A model generated the notes under the pieces. It worked only from the letters and a program-made list of their open reading frames with translations. It did not search any database and was not told the origin of the DNA. A program made the position numbers and the translations under genes. From the NCBI RefSeq assembly GCF_003990915.1, contig NZ_BHXQ01000004.1:310001-374000 (forward strand): DNA of 64,000 bases, read 5' to 3'. Of the stretch, positions 27,541 to 36,023 are shown in pieces; position 1 is the first letter of the stretch, and the number at the start of each line of letters is the position of its first letter. The stretch comes from Chryseotalea sanaruensis. GTDB lineage: Bacteria > Bacteroidota > Bacteroidia > Cytophagales > Cyclobacteriaceae.

Positions 27541-28671
27541 ATGAAATTTACACTTGCTGCTAATGACGTACAGTCTTCCGCCCGTGCTGGTGTTTTGCAC
27601 ACTGCACATGGTGATATTGAGACGCCTATTTTTATGCCTGTGGGTACGGCTGGCTCGGTAAAAGCTGTGCACCAACGCGAACTGGAAAACGATATTCACG
27701 CTCAGATTATTCTGGGCAATACTTATCATCTGTACTTAAGGCCGGGCACGGAGTTGCTGGAGCGTGCGGGTGGTTTGCATAAGTTTAATGGCTGGCAAAA
27801 ACCTATTTTAACAGATAGTGGTGGCTATCAGGTTTATTCGCTGGGGCATAATAGAAAAATTACGGAGGAGGGTGTGATTTTTAAATCGCACATCGATGGC
27901 TCAAAGCACACTTTTACACCTGAGCGAGTAATGGATATTGAGCGTAGCATTGGTGCTGACATTATTATGGCTTTTGATGAGTGCACTCCTTATCCATGTG
28001 ATTATAGTTATGCGAAGGAGTCGATGCACATGACGCACCGTTGGCTGAAAAGGTGTGTAGAGAGGGTGAATACAACGGAGCCTCTATACGGCTATGAGCA
28101 GGCGCTTTTCCCTATTATTCAGGGAAGTGTGTACAAAGATTTGCGTGAGCAGTCAGCTGAGTTTATAGCTTCACAAAATCAATGGGGTAATGCGATTGGT
28201 GGCCTATCGGTGGGGGAGCCGCACGAAGACATGTACGCAATGACGAGTTTGGTTTGTGGTATTTTGCCAAAGGACAAACCGCGCTACCTGATGGGAGTAG
28301 GTACACCTGAAAATATTTTGGAATGTATTGCTTTGGGGATTGATATGTTTGATTGCGTGATGCCTACGCGTAATGCGAGAAATGGTATGCTTTTTACAAC
28401 GCAGGGTATTATTAACATTCGCAATGAAAAGTGGAAGGATGACTTGTCTTCTATTGATGAAGAGCTGGGAGGTTATGTGAGCACTTTTCACTCGAAAGCT
28501 TATTTGAGGCACTTAATTATCAATAAAGAAATTTTAGGCGCACAAATTGCTTCTATTCATAACCTTACTTTCTACCTTTGGTTGGTTAAGGAGGCCCGTA
28601 AACAGATATTAACAGGCACTTTTGCTGCATGGAAAGATGTGATGGTGAAGAAGGTTAGTAGTAGACTTTAG
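27541..28671 (+). CDS. tgt: tRNA-guanine transglycosylase
   Basis: Exchanges guanine-34 for the queuosine precursor preQ1 in GUN-anticodon tRNAs. 376 residues from ATG 27541 (MKFTLAANDVQSSARAG), which fits the family; an in-frame TTG 33 bases earlier would overlap the promoter. Motifs: TPIFMPVGTAGSVKA, GNTYHLYLRPG, LTDSGGYQVYSL with the catalytic Asp, FDECTPYP, the nucleophile-bearing FDCVMPTRNARNG, and a zinc-binding set late in the protein. Another queuosine gene, queE, occurs at 60324. The TAG stop codon is formed by the first unit of the heptamer array that follows. Confidence 0.98.
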   Translation: MKFTLAANDVQSSARAGVLHTAHGDIETPIFMPVGTAGSVKAVHQRELENDIHAQIILGNTYHLYLRPGTELLERAGGLHKFNGWQKPILTDSGGYQVYSLGHNRKITEEGVIFKSHIDGSKHTFTPERVMDIERSIGADIIMAFDECTPYPCDYSYAKESMHMTHRWLKRCVERVNTTEPLYGYEQALFPIIQGSVYKDLREQSAEFIASQNQWGNAIGGLSVGEPHEDMYAMTSLVCGILPKDKPRYLMGVGTPENILECIALGIDMFDCVMPTRNARNGMLFTTQGIINIRNEKWKDDLSSIDEELGGYVSTFHSKAYLRHLIINKEILGAQIASIHNLTFYLWLVKEARKQILTGTFAAWKDVMVKKVSSRL

Positions 28672-28795
28672 ACATAAGACATAAGACATAAGATTTAAGA
28701 TTTAAGATTTAAGATTTAAGATTTAAGATTTAAGATTTAAGATTTAAGATTTAAGATTTAAGATTTAAGATTTAAGATTTAAGATTTAAGATTTA
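28663..28795. repeat. Heptamer tandem array after tgt
   Basis: Nineteen 7-base units in uninterrupted phase: AGACTTT once, AGACATA three times, AGATTTA fifteen times. It begins inside the last codons of tgt. The preceding GTTAGTAGTA (28654-28663) and the AGACATAAG unit reappear as an inverted copy, CTTATGTCTTACTACTAAC, at 28819-28837, so the array sits in the loop of an inverted repeat. Identical units make it a likely site of copy-number change. Confidence 0.95.
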
Positions 28796-28863
28796 TTAAT
28801 TACAACAATTGTAACCCTCTTATGTCTTACTACTAACTACTTACGCCTTGATAAATAATAGAA

Positions 28864-30000
28864 ATGAAATTAATTGATAAGTATATTTTAAAGCGTTTTC
28901 TGAGCACTTTCTTTTTTGTGGTGCTTATACTACTTTCCATTATCTGTGTAATTGACCTTACAGAGAAGATGGACAAGTATACCAAAAATGCCTTAAGTGC
29001 TTCTCAAATTTTTAGTTACTACCTGGACTTTCTGCCATGGGTTGGTGGTCTGGTAACACCTATTACGGTTTTTATTGCAACAGTGTATGTATGCGCCCGT
29101 ATGGCTGGCCATACCGAAGTGATTGCTATACTAAGTAGTGGCGTTAGCTTTAAAAGAATGCTGATGCCGTACTTTGTTGGAGCGGCATTAATAGCCGGAT
29201 TGAGTTTTTGGTTTAATGGATGGGTAATACCAAACTCAAATAAGGATCGTCTGGCTTTTGAATTAGAGTATCTAAAAAATAAATTCTATTTCGATAAGCG
29301 GAATGTACACATTCAGGTAGCGCCTGATGTGTATCTGTATATTCAGAATTACAATAACTCTGTGAATACAGGATATAACTTTTCAATGGAAAAGTTTGAG
29401 GGTTTACGTCTGGTTGAGAAACTGACGGCTAATCGCATTGCGTGGGATTCGACAAAGAACAAATGGACCATGCATGATTGGCAACTTCGTAAGATTGATG
29501 GCATTTTTGAAACTTCGCTAACGCCAGAGGCTATAGAAGGTTTTGAAACCAACCGCAAAGCAAAACTGAATGACGCTGTAATAGGCGGAACGGCATTGGA
29601 TACAACTTTAATAATTACGCCTAAAGAATTTGAAAACGATTACAGAAAATTTGATGGTATGACCATTACCGAACTGGAATCGTATATTACTACACTGAAG
29701 GCTCGCGGATCTACTGGTGTGGAGGCCTATGAAGTTGAGTTGCATACGCGTTTCTCTTCACCCTTTACTATTTTTATTTTAACATTTATGGGCGTAATTG
29801 TTTCGGCTCGTAAAAGCAGGGGAGGGACAGGTCTGCAAATTGCATTGGGCTTCGGCTTGTCCTTTTTGTATATTTTATTCTTTATGTTGTTCAGAACTTT
29901 TGCGGAGGCAGGATCAACACCACCACAAATTTCCGTTTGGATTCCTAATATCATCTTTGCTGTTATTTCAGGTTTAATGTATAAGTACGTACCACGCTAA
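28864..30000 (+). CDS. lptG: LptF/LptG family permease
   Basis: Inner-membrane component of the lipopolysaccharide export ABC transporter (LptB2FG), YjgP/YjgQ family. 378 residues: N-terminal helices at about 12-32, 50-75 and 97-120, a periplasmic beta-jellyroll of about 160 residues, then three C-terminal helices. It starts MKLIDKYILKRFLSTF, the usual N-terminal amphipathic segment. LptG is favoured over LptF from overall similarity to Bacteroidota annotations, but the two are hard to separate. The stop overlaps the start of the DMT transporter (TAATG). Confidence 0.85.
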   Translation: MKLIDKYILKRFLSTFFFVVLILLSIICVIDLTEKMDKYTKNALSASQIFSYYLDFLPWVGGLVTPITVFIATVYVCARMAGHTEVIAILSSGVSFKRMLMPYFVGAALIAGLSFWFNGWVIPNSNKDRLAFELEYLKNKFYFDKRNVHIQVAPDVYLYIQNYNNSVNTGYNFSMEKFEGLRLVEKLTANRIAWDSTKNKWTMHDWQLRKIDGIFETSLTPEAIEGFETNRKAKLNDAVIGGTALDTTLIITPKEFENDYRKFDGMTITELESYITTLKARGSTGVEAYEVELHTRFSSPFTIFILTFMGVIVSARKSRGGTGLQIALGFGLSFLYILFFMLFRTFAEAGSTPPQISVWIPNIIFAVISGLMYKYVPR

Positions 30001-30899
30001 TGGCCTCAACAGTAGATTACGTTAAACTTCATTTTATTATTTTCCTTTGGGGCTTTACGGCCATATTGGGTTTGTTCATTAAGATACCAGCCATTGAGTT
30101 AGTGGTGTTGCGTACTTTAACTGCAGCCGTGGGTATGGGACTGTTGATTGTGTTGCTGAAGCAGAATTTTAAAGTGCCTGCCGGTTATTTACCTAAACTT
30201 ATTCTGGTAGGTTTTGTGGTGGCTGCTCATTGGATCACCTTTTTTGCCTCAGCCCGTGTATCTAACGCCTCGGTAAGTCTGGTGGGGATAGCCACAGGTT
30301 CGCTCTGGGCATCTGTACTTGATCCATTATTTACAAAAAGAAAAGTAAGAGGTTATGAAGTATTGCTTGGCTCCCTAGTGATTGTCGGTCTCTATGTTAT
30401 TTTTTCATTCGATTTTAATTATCCGCTTGGTTTGGCCCTTGGAGTACTCTCAGGCTTTTTATCGGCTTTATTTTTCGCACTGAATCAGCGTCTTGGTAGA
30501 TCAGTGGGCACATATCAAATTACATTTTTTGAAATGTTTGGTGCTTGCATTGGTTCTGTTATTTATCTGGGCTTTCACACTGCGGTGGTCGACACTGCTT
30601 ATGCTGTTAATTTTAATGCCGACTGGGTTGATTGGATATGTATCCTGATTTTAGGAATAGTATGCACGGTTTATGCCTTCTCCGTTTCAGTTGATCTGAT
30701 GAAAAGATTGTCGGTTTTTTTTATGCAGTTATCACTAAACCTTGAACCGGTTTACGGAATCATACTGGCAGTATTGATTTTTGGTAGTACAGAAAAGATG
30801 AATATTCAATTTTACTTGGGCACCCTTATTATTCTGATGGCCGTTGCAGGTTATCCTGTATTGAAACGCAAGTTTAATCCAGATCCTTTATTGGGTTAG
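30000..30899 (+). CDS. EamA/DMT-family transporter
   Basis: 299-residue inner-membrane transporter with about ten predicted helices in two five-helix EamA repeats (first to about residue 135, second from 140). Typical segments are HFIIFLWGFTAILG at the N-terminus and LEPVYGIILAVLIFG near the C-terminus, which is the conserved EamA E-P motif. It probably exports a metabolite; substrate unknown. Coupled to lptG by one-base overlap, and its 3' end overlaps the convergent ispE gene by 12 bases. Confidence 0.9.
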   Translation: MASTVDYVKLHFIIFLWGFTAILGLFIKIPAIELVVLRTLTAAVGMGLLIVLLKQNFKVPAGYLPKLILVGFVVAAHWITFFASARVSNASVSLVGIATGSLWASVLDPLFTKRKVRGYEVLLGSLVIVGLYVIFSFDFNYPLGLALGVLSGFLSALFFALNQRLGRSVGTYQITFFEMFGACIGSVIYLGFHTAVVDTAYAVNFNADWVDWICILILGIVCTVYAFSVSVDLMKRLSVFFMQLSLNLEPVYGIILAVLIFGSTEKMNIQFYLGTLIILMAVAGYPVLKRKFNPDPLLG

Positions 30900-31694
30900 C
30901 AAACCACTCCAGATCAAATCGTTTCCTTTAAAATCGAATGGCTTCTCATAGATTCCGAATACAGAAGATCCTGATCCACTCATGCATGCATAAATGGCAC
31001 CAGTTGCATAAAGCTCCTCTTTATATTTTCGAATGATGGAGTGTGATTGAAAAACTGATGTCTCAAAATCATTTTCCAATACATGTTTCCATTCCTGTAA
31101 AGGGATGTTTTCTATAATGTCTTTAACCCGTGGTTTTGCTGTGCTTGGCTTTACGCCCTTGTATGCTTCTGCAGTGGAAACATGGACGTTAGGTTTCAAA
31201 AGCACTAGAAACTTTCCCTTTAAAGAAAGCTGTATGGGCTCCAGAATTTCACCCCTACCTAAACCCAGCATAGGTTTGTCTTCAATAAAAAAAGCACAGT
31301 CGCTACCCAGTTGTTGCGCATAGCCTTCGAGTTGTACGATAGATAACTGTAGGTTGAAAAGCTGATTAAGTAAGCGAAGTGTGTGCGCAGCATCAGATGA
31401 ACCACCGCCAAGTCCTGCTCCTATGGGTATTACTTTGTGCAGCCTTATTTCAACAGCAGGCAGATTATATGTTGATCTTAATAGCTCATAAGCTTTCAGG
31501 CATAGATTAGTACTGTTTTCTCCAGGTATTGCAATTCCACTGGCAATAAATTGAGTAGTGTTTGCCGGTATTATTTCGACAATGTCGTTTAGCGGAATCG
31601 GGTAAAATACAGTTTCAAGGTTATGATAACCATCGCTGCGCTTTTCGATAACGTTAAGCCCAAGGTTTATTTTACAGGGAGGAAAGCTTACCAT
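30888..31694 (-). CDS. ispE: 4-diphosphocytidyl-2-C-methyl-D-erythritol kinase
   Basis: GHMP kinase that phosphorylates CDP-ME in the non-mevalonate (MEP) isoprenoid pathway. 268 residues with CKINLGLNVIEKRSDGYHNLET at the N-terminus, the ATP-binding GLGGGSSDAA motif and the C-terminal MSGSGSSVFG motif. Full length. Single gene, with its 3' end overlapping the DMT transporter gene and its 5' end divergent from murI. Confidence 0.97.
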   Translation of the reverse strand: MVSFPPCKINLGLNVIEKRSDGYHNLETVFYPIPLNDIVEIIPANTTQFIASGIAIPGENSTNLCLKAYELLRSTYNLPAVEIRLHKVIPIGAGLGGGSSDAAHTLRLLNQLFNLQLSIVQLEGYAQQLGSDCAFFIEDKPMLGLGRGEILEPIQLSLKGKFLVLLKPNVHVSTAEAYKGVKPSTAKPRVKDIIENIPLQEWKHVLENDFETSVFQSHSIIRKYKEELYATGAIYACMSGSGSSVFGIYEKPFDFKGNDLIWSGLLTQ

Positions 31695-31834
31695 AATGCT
31701 TATTATGCCAAATGTCTGAGTTTAACAACGAAATACGGAATAAGTCTTCGATTCTATAAATTTTTTATTGCAATACAACAGATGAATGCAATGGTTAATC
31801 AATAAAATACTGAAATTCGCATTGTTATATTTTT

Positions 31835-32638
31835 ATGAATCAGGATCAGCCTATAGGCATTTTCGACAGCGGTATTGGAGGTTTGACGGTAGCTTATGCT
31901 ATCCAAAAGGCGTTGCCAAACGAGAGTATGATTTACTTTGGTGATACTGCTCACTTGCCTTATGGCGATAAATCTGCGGCAGCAATTCAAGCTTATTCAA
32001 TTAAGATTGCTGATGTATTGTTGAAAATGAATTGCAAAGTGATTGTGATAGCCTGTAACTCGGCCAGTTCAGCAGCAACTGAGTTGTTGAAGGAATATGT
32101 AGGCAAGCGTGCCCACATCATCAATGTGATCGATCCAATGGTTTCGTTGGTAGTTAACAAGTTTAGCGGTAAGCAGGTTGGTTTAATAGGTACCAAGCGC
32201 ACAGTGCAGTCGAACGTGTATGCACAAAAGCTGTACGCACTAGACAACAGTATTACCTTACAACAGCTTGCAACACCATTATTAGTGCACATGATAGAGG
32301 AAGGTTTTTTTGATAACCGCATCAGTCACGATATTATAGCGCAGTATTTAAATGATCCGGTGCTAGAGGGCATTGATGCACTAATTTTAGCGTGTACGCA
32401 CTATCCTTTAATTAAGAAAGAGATTGGTGACTTCTACAACCAACGAATAGCAGTTTTAGACTCATCAGAAGAGGTAGCTGAATCATTGAGAGCATATCTG
32501 GCTACAAATAATCTTTTAAGTAAGAATAAACCTCAGCATAAATTTCTGGTGTCAGATTATACCGAATCTTTTGAAGCAAGTACTAAACTATTTTTTGGTG
32601 AAGTGGTACATTTAGAGAAGCATCGTTTATGGGAGTAA
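31835..32638 (+). CDS. murI: Glutamate racemase
   Basis: Makes D-glutamate for peptidoglycan. 267 residues; the N-terminal IGIFDSGIGGLTV, the first catalytic Cys74 in ACNSAS and the second, Cys187, in LACTHYPL are present, so the two-base racemase mechanism is intact. Start ATG 31835 fits the family. Divergent from ispE; 145 bases separate it from nuoH and I see nothing decisive in that gap. Confidence 0.97.
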   Translation: MNQDQPIGIFDSGIGGLTVAYAIQKALPNESMIYFGDTAHLPYGDKSAAAIQAYSIKIADVLLKMNCKVIVIACNSASSAATELLKEYVGKRAHIINVIDPMVSLVVNKFSGKQVGLIGTKRTVQSNVYAQKLYALDNSITLQQLATPLLVHMIEEGFFDNRISHDIIAQYLNDPVLEGIDALILACTHYPLIKKEIGDFYNQRIAVLDSSEEVAESLRAYLATNNLLSKNKPQHKFLVSDYTESFEASTKLFFGEVVHLEKHRLWE

Positions 32639-32783
32639 GTGTTGATACAGTCAGGTAAATGTGCCTTTTGGGCTTGTGCCAATTGTTTTACGAAGGAAAA
32701 TGAAGAGATAAGCCTCTAAATTAACATAAACTATAGATTGATTCCTGCGCTTCAGTTTTTATCTTTCGTCAATTTAGAATCAA

Positions 32784-33860
32784 TTGAGTTTTTTATTCTA
32801 CTTACCTGTTTTACTTGCTTATGTTGTGTTCGCTATCTATGCTGAACGCAAGGTGTCTGCCTTTATCCAGGATCGTTTAGGTCCAATGGAAACCGGCCCT
32901 TATGGCCTTCTGCAAACAGTGGCAGATTTATTGAAGTTGATTCAAAAAGAAGACATTGTTCCAAGTGCTGCACAACGCTTAATTTTTCTTGTAGCTCCCT
33001 TACTTGCTTTTACAGCTGTTTTTGCGGGATTTAGTGTATTACCCATTGGTCAATCCTGGCAAGGTGCTGCTATCCATTCCGGTGTTTTTTTTATGTTGGC
33101 AATTGTTTCATTAGATGTAATGGCACTGGTGATGACAGGCTGGAGTTCTAACAATAAATACAGTACACTCGGGGCTTTTCGTACTGCTGCTCAACTTTTA
33201 TCGTACGAAGTGCCATTGGGGTTAACCATTCTAACCGTTTGCCTGCTGGCGGGCACCTTAGATCTGCACGCTATTTCCATCCAACAAGGTGTAAACGAAA
33301 ATGGAAACAGTTATTTGCTTGGAATTAAACCGCTTGGAGACACTTCTGCATGGGGTGGTTTTTTTACCTGGAACGTGTTTCGATATCCAATTCTTGTACC
33401 TGTTTGGCTTATCTTTTTTATTGCCTCTTTAGCGGAGAGTAACAGAGCACCTTTCGATTTGCCTGAGGCAGAATCTGAACTGGTTGCGGGTATACAAACG
33501 GAGTATTCAGGCTTTCGATGGGCAACTATAATGCTTACTGAATACGCTATGATGTTGCTCGTTAGCATAATTGGTGCTATTTTGTTCTTTGGTAGTTGGT
33601 ATTCGCCCTTGCCCAACCTGGGAGTAATCAGGCTAGCTGATTGGACTAACGGGATAAATGGAAACTGGACTTCCACAGCGTGGGGCATTTTTTGGTTGAT
33701 GGGGAAGGCAATTTTCTTTGTAATTATTCAAATGTGGGTAAGATGGACCTTCCCACGTTTAAGAATTGACCAGTTAATGAAAGTTTGCTGGACATATTTA
33801 GTGCCATTTGCGTTACTCTTTTTACTACTTGCTGCTGTATGGAAAATTTTACTCGTCTGA
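32784..33860 (+). CDS. nuoH: NADH-quinone oxidoreductase subunit H (isolated)
   Basis: Membrane subunit of respiratory complex I that helps form the quinone-binding site. 358 residues, eight or so transmembrane helices; hallmark segments AERKVSAFIQDRLGP, LQTVADLLKLIQKED and NRAPFDLPEAESELVAG are intact. The start must be TTG 32784, because an in-frame stop lies three codons earlier at 32775. No other nuo gene is next to it: murI is upstream and a histidine-kinase gene overlaps its 3' end by 22 bases. In most bacteria nuoH sits between nuoG and nuoI. Confidence 0.95.
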   Translation: MSFLFYLPVLLAYVVFAIYAERKVSAFIQDRLGPMETGPYGLLQTVADLLKLIQKEDIVPSAAQRLIFLVAPLLAFTAVFAGFSVLPIGQSWQGAAIHSGVFFMLAIVSLDVMALVMTGWSSNNKYSTLGAFRTAAQLLSYEVPLGLTILTVCLLAGTLDLHAISIQQGVNENGNSYLLGIKPLGDTSAWGGFFTWNVFRYPILVPVWLIFFIASLAESNRAPFDLPEAESELVAGIQTEYSGFRWATIMLTEYAMMLLVSIIGAILFFGSWYSPLPNLGVIRLADWTNGINGNWTSTAWGIFWLMGKAIFFVIIQMWVRWTFPRLRIDQLMKVCWTYLVPFALLFLLLAAVWKILLV

Positions 33861-35869
33861 GGTATTTTATAATGGTCGCAATCACCATGATTGGCACATG
33901 GACATATGCGCAGAATAGTAAGACTGATAGTCTTGAGACTGCCCTGCAGCGAAGCCTTGATGATTCTGTTAAGATGAAACTGCTTGTAGAACTATCTGTT
34001 GCTTATGAAAATATTGATTTTGCTAAAAGCTTAAAGTATGCAGAAGAAGCAGTGGTTCTAGCAGAACGACTGAAGGAGCCATGGGCACTTAATCTGGCTT
34101 ATCGCAATATGGGTATTACGCAGATATTACTAGGCGATTATTCAACTGCGCTCCGGTACAGCACGCAATACCTTCAAAACAGTATCAGTATAAATGATAG
34201 TGTACAAATGGCTACCGCTTATAATATGATAGGCGATCATTATTTTGACCTGGGTGAGTACGATGAGGCTTATTTCTATTTTACACAGAGTTATAGAATT
34301 GCCAATGCACAACCAGACTCAACTCGAATGGCAATTGCATTGCACAATGTAGGCAGAGTGTTTAAAGTACTTGGCCAATATGAGAGAGCAAATAGCCATT
34401 TGGAGCTATCCAGAAAAATGAGCGCTGCTGCTGGTGATCAACTTGGAGAGCCCTACTCATTAGACGAACTTGGTGATGTGCTATTTCGGCAGGGTAAATA
34501 TGATTCATCTCTTATCTACTTCAATCAATCTTTAGTAAGCTTAAGAACAATACAGGATCAAATTTTAGAGCCTCGCACAATGTCGCGCATTGCAAATGTA
34601 TATATGCGCAAAGGTGATTTTGCGCTCGCTTTCAATTATTATGATTCAGCACTCATCTCCTATATTAAAACTAATAACAAACTAGGTACGGCAGAGGTAG
34701 AATTGGGGCGAGGACAAATTTATGCACAGCAGAATAAGTTTGAGGACGCAAAAATAGCTTTTGAGAAAAGTCTTGCTATTGCGCAGGGTCTTAATGCAAG
34801 AACTTTAGAAATACGTTGCTATAATAATTTATCAAGACTTTGGGAAAGCATGGGTGACTTTAAAAAGTCATTGGAGTATTATAAATCATTTAAATTACTA
34901 GAAGATTCTCTCTTCAGTCAGGAGATGAACGAGAAAATGTTTCGTGATCAGATGCGGTTTGAAACTGAATCCAAAGACACGCGCATAGCACAATTGAGCA
35001 GACTTGAGGAGGTTCAAAAATCGGAGATTAAAAGACAAGAGTTTATCTTGAATATTTTTGTTATTGTAGGTGCTTTAGCTGGTGTACTCCTAGTAACCAT
35101 CTACCGCAGTGGTCAACGAAGAAAAAGAATTAATAAACTATTATTGCAGCATCAGGAAGAAACTGAAAAACGAAGTGAGGAGTTAGAGAAGTTGAATCAG
35201 GTCAAAGATAAATTTTTCTCAATTATTTCACACGATCTTCGTTCTCCTATCAATGCTTTAGCAGGGTTACTTGATTTAATGGATAGAGGTGCGCTTTCAC
35301 CTGAAGACATGAATAAGAATATTCAAGAGCTGAAGGCAAGGTTTAATCATACAAGAACCTTGCTTAATAACCTGCTTGATTGGACATTATTGCAAATGGA
35401 TAAATTGAGTTTACAGCCTGCAAAAATAGATATGGCTAAAGTTGGTGCTGAGAATATCCAAATGCTTGGTTCTGTTCAAAATAAAAAGATAACATTCAGC
35501 AATGATATACCAGAGAGTACTTTTGCCTTTGCTGATTCTAACACGATTAATCTAGTGATTAGAAACTTGGTTACCAATGCCATAAAATTCACAAACGAAG
35601 GTGGTCATATACAATTGTTTGCAGAAGACAGAGGTAAATTCTGGAGTATTAGTGTTAAAGATGATGGTATAGGCATGAAGCCTGAGGTTTTAAAAATGTT
35701 GTTTGATAAAACTTCACCCTATAGTACACGAGGTACCGCTAATGAAAAAGGTACGGGGCTTGGTCTGATCTTATGTAAAGAATTTGTGGAGAAAAATGGT
35801 GGTGAGATTTCTGTGGTAAGTATTGAAGGAAAAGGCAGCACATTTACCTTCACTGTACCTAAAGCTTAA
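33839..35869 (+). CDS. TPR-containing sensor histidine kinase
   Basis: 676 residues from ATG 33839, chosen because it gives a sound signal peptide (RLRYFIMVAITMIGTWTYA then QNSK); ATG 33872 is a weaker choice. The periplasmic part holds about six to seven tetratricopeptide repeats (e.g. MATAYNMIGDHYFDLGEYDE, AIALHNVGRVFKVLGQYER), then one transmembrane helix (FILNIFVIVGALAGVLLVTIY), a coiled coil, a HisKA domain with His465 in ISHDLRSP and an ATPase domain with N box, DDGIGMK and GTGLGLILCK. It overlaps nuoH, so co-transcription is likely. No response regulator is adjacent. Confidence 0.93.
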   Translation: MENFTRLRYFIMVAITMIGTWTYAQNSKTDSLETALQRSLDDSVKMKLLVELSVAYENIDFAKSLKYAEEAVVLAERLKEPWALNLAYRNMGITQILLGDYSTALRYSTQYLQNSISINDSVQMATAYNMIGDHYFDLGEYDEAYFYFTQSYRIANAQPDSTRMAIALHNVGRVFKVLGQYERANSHLELSRKMSAAAGDQLGEPYSLDELGDVLFRQGKYDSSLIYFNQSLVSLRTIQDQILEPRTMSRIANVYMRKGDFALAFNYYDSALISYIKTNNKLGTAEVELGRGQIYAQQNKFEDAKIAFEKSLAIAQGLNARTLEIRCYNNLSRLWESMGDFKKSLEYYKSFKLLEDSLFSQEMNEKMFRDQMRFETESKDTRIAQLSRLEEVQKSEIKRQEFILNIFVIVGALAGVLLVTIYRSGQRRKRINKLLLQHQEETEKRSEELEKLNQVKDKFFSIISHDLRSPINALAGLLDLMDRGALSPEDMNKNIQELKARFNHTRTLLNNLLDWTLLQMDKLSLQPAKIDMAKVGAENIQMLGSVQNKKITFSNDIPESTFAFADSNTINLVIRNLVTNAIKFTNEGGHIQLFAEDRGKFWSISVKDDGIGMKPEVLKMLFDKTSPYSTRGTANEKGTGLGLILCKEFVEKNGGEISVVSIEGKGSTFTFTVPKA

Positions 35870-35908
35870 TCAGCAATTGAATATCTGCTTAAAATTAAAT
35901 CGTAATGC

Positions 35909-35958
35909 TATCCAAAAATAAAGCAATCTGAGTAATCAGATTGCTTTATTTTTGGATA
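35909..35958. terminator. Perfect 23-bp inverted repeat, bidirectional terminator
   Basis: The arms 35909-35931 and 35936-35958 are exact reverse complements (starting TATCCAAAAATAAAG) around a 4-nt GTAA loop. It lies between convergent genes and gives T-rich tails both ways (TTTATTTTT). It is unusually long and mismatch-free for a terminator. Confidence 0.85.
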
Positions 35959-36023
35959 AGATTGTGTCCGTTTCTTATATGATATTTAATTTTTTACCTT
36001 GATTTCAGATAAATTAATAGCAC

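Noticed and set aside
27382..27729. Open frame on the minus strand across the tgt start
   Set aside because: It covers the structured element and antisense tgt, with a basic low-complexity product and no family resemblance.
28663..28795. Possible CRISPR-like array
   Set aside because: The units are 7 bp with no spacers between them and no cas genes are near; it is a simple tandem repeat.
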